Below the pieces are notes generated by a model. That model was not told the DNA's origin, searched no databases, and saw only the letters and a program-made list of their open reading frames with translations. A DNA stretch of 5,834 nt from Clostridia bacterium (GTDB taxonomy: Bacteria; Bacillota_A; Clostridia; Christensenellales; Aristaeellaceae): contig JAFUDW010000209.1 in assembly GCA_017464225.1 (NCBI GenBank), positions 1-5,834 on the forward strand, given 5' to 3'. How positions within the stretch are numbered: position 1 is the stretch's first letter; every line of letters starts with the position of its first letter. The position numbers were made by a program, and so were the translations under genes. Positions 4,908 to 5,834 of the stretch are shown here, one piece after another.

Positions 4908-5834
4908 TTATTGGGGAGAAATCTCCACGGTGACGATCACGGAATCGCTGCTGAAATGCACAATATCGGAGGGCTTCAGCAGGCTGATGTTGCGGGTAAC
5001 GGAGGTGCTCATGCCTGATACGTCGATCTGCTGATCGGTAAACTCTGCCAGGTGCAGCTCGCCCAGGGATTCAATATACAGATCCTTTCCCGCTGCAAGA
5101 AGCGTGGCGGGCTCGGCGGAAACGCGGCGGATCACATATCCTTCTGCAGGCGTGCCAACGGTCAGATCAGACGTGTTGATCACCAGCGTTTTTTTGGTAT
5201 ACAGCGTTTGGGATACGATGATGCTGTCCAGAGAAACCGATTGGCTGGTGACGTCGATCAGCGCGCTGTCCATATCCTCGCCGTTTCCATCCACCAGGCG
5301 GAAGGGAACGGCCGTGCGCTCTGTGCCGGATTGGCTGGACAGCATGGACAGGTCGTAATCGGCCACGCAGCGCACCACGTTTTCAATCAGCGATTTGGGG
5401 CCGGAAACAACCACATATGCCGGGTCAACCTGCGCCTCTCCAGCGTAGAAGCCAGCCGGAATGCTGCCCGTGGTGTTCAGGCGCACCGGGATGCGGCTGC
5501 GGGTGATATATTCATCCACCTGTACGGTCACCGATTCAACGCTGATATCGGTTACGCTGCCATAGTTGCTGGAGCTGCTGGAAAGCACCTGCAGCGTCTG
5601 TTCTCCGGGCTCACGTACGCGCGAAAGGTCAACGCGCAGGTTGTAGTTACTGGCCGAAACGGTATTGTAGTTTTTCTGCGGCACGTCGGCCCGGATGCGC
5701 ACGGTGGGCAGGTTATCCAAGCCGCTCACGATGATAAAGCCGTTCCTTCTCAATGTATCAGCGTTGGTGACGTTGATCACAACATCGGTGAAAATCTTTT
5801 CTCTGGTCAGCGTGTCATCCTGAGTGATCATCCC
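4908..5834 (-). CDS. ybbR: YbbR-domain protein (CdaR-like), N-terminus beyond window edge
   Basis: At least 308 residues; the frame is open through the last base, so the start, and probably an N-terminal membrane anchor, lie outside. Seen, numbering from the first visible Met (5831): three YbbR repeats at about 12-107, 113-205 and 213-305. Each opens with a basic residue plus hydrophobic strand and closes with a V-x-V strand such as VESVTVQVDEY, SQSVSLDSI and SDSVIVTVEI. Inter-repeat cues include PAGFYAGEAQVDPAYVVVSG and PAEGYVIRRVSAEPATLLAAG. Known: CdaR/YbbR proteins are anchored in the membrane with extracytoplasmic repeats and modulate the diadenylate cyclase CdaA that makes c-di-AMP. Four repeats are common in Bacillus; here three are visible. 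The visible Met is most likely internal, because YbbR proteins normally read from a membrane helix straight into this position. It is the most upstream visible gene of the minus-strand operon with the membrane protein and rsmF. Confidence 0.9.
   Translation of the reverse strand, partial: GMITQDDTLTREKIFTDVVINVTNADTLRRNGFIIVSGLDNLPTVRIRADVPQKNYNTVSASNYNLRVDLSRVREPGEQTLQVLSSSSSNYGSVTDISVESVTVQVDEYITRSRIPVRLNTTGSIPAGFYAGEAQVDPAYVVVSGPKSLIENVVRCVADYDLSMLSSQSGTERTAVPFRLVDGNGEDMDSALIDVTSQSVSLDSIIVSQTLYTKKTLVINTSDLTVGTPAEGYVIRRVSAEPATLLAAGKDLYIESLGELHLAEFTDQQIDVSGMSTSVTRNISLLKPSDIVHFSSDSVIVTVEISPQ

Overview
The window looks like a chromosomal segment of a moderately GC-rich Clostridia-type Firmicute. 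The reasons are a YbbR (CdaR-like) gene followed by a small membrane protein and an RsmF-type methyltransferase, a murQ plus BadF-type sugar kinase pair, strong AGGAGG-like ribosome binding sites and sigma-A-like promoters. The genus cannot be named from the sequence alone.

Left part (1-2586): a peptidoglycan-salvage locus with two divergent transcription units. On the minus strand murQ (483-1391, N-acetylmuramic acid 6-phosphate etherase) is followed almost without a gap by a BadF/BadG-family sugar kinase (1-477, cut by the window edge). The kinase would phosphorylate MurNAc and/or GlcNAc, and MurQ would turn MurNAc-6-P into GlcNAc-6-P and D-lactate. On the plus strand a cytoplasmic-looking serine hydrolase of the beta-lactamase/PBP fold (1531-2586) is transcribed away from murQ. 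Relatives of this fold sit with murQ in Bacillus, where AmiE acts as a muramyl-peptide amidase. The 139-bp region between them carries two back-to-back promoters whose -35 boxes are 9 bp apart, overlaid by CTTG/CAAG dyads and an 11-bp direct repeat. This is a good candidate for one shared operator.

Middle part (2587-2971): a gene-poor, more A+T-rich convergence zone. It holds a decayed fragment of an IS5-type transposase fused to an 18-of-20 inverted repeat, plus a weaker stem-loop just after the hydrolase.

Right part (2972-5834): a tight minus-strand operon read toward the left. A YbbR-domain protein (N-terminus off the window) is followed after 6 bp by an unrecognised one-pass membrane protein of 205 aa. 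That gene overlaps by 14 bp an RsmF-type rRNA cytosine-C5 methyltransferase beginning at a GTG. The YbbR protein likely modulates the c-di-AMP cyclase CdaA, whose gene would lie beyond the right edge.

No CRISPR array, tRNA, rRNA or intact mobile element was seen. Nothing here amounts to a clearly new system. The best leads are the salvage hydrolase with its divergent control region, the unknown membrane protein in the ybbR-rsmF operon, and the inverted repeat attached to the transposase relic.
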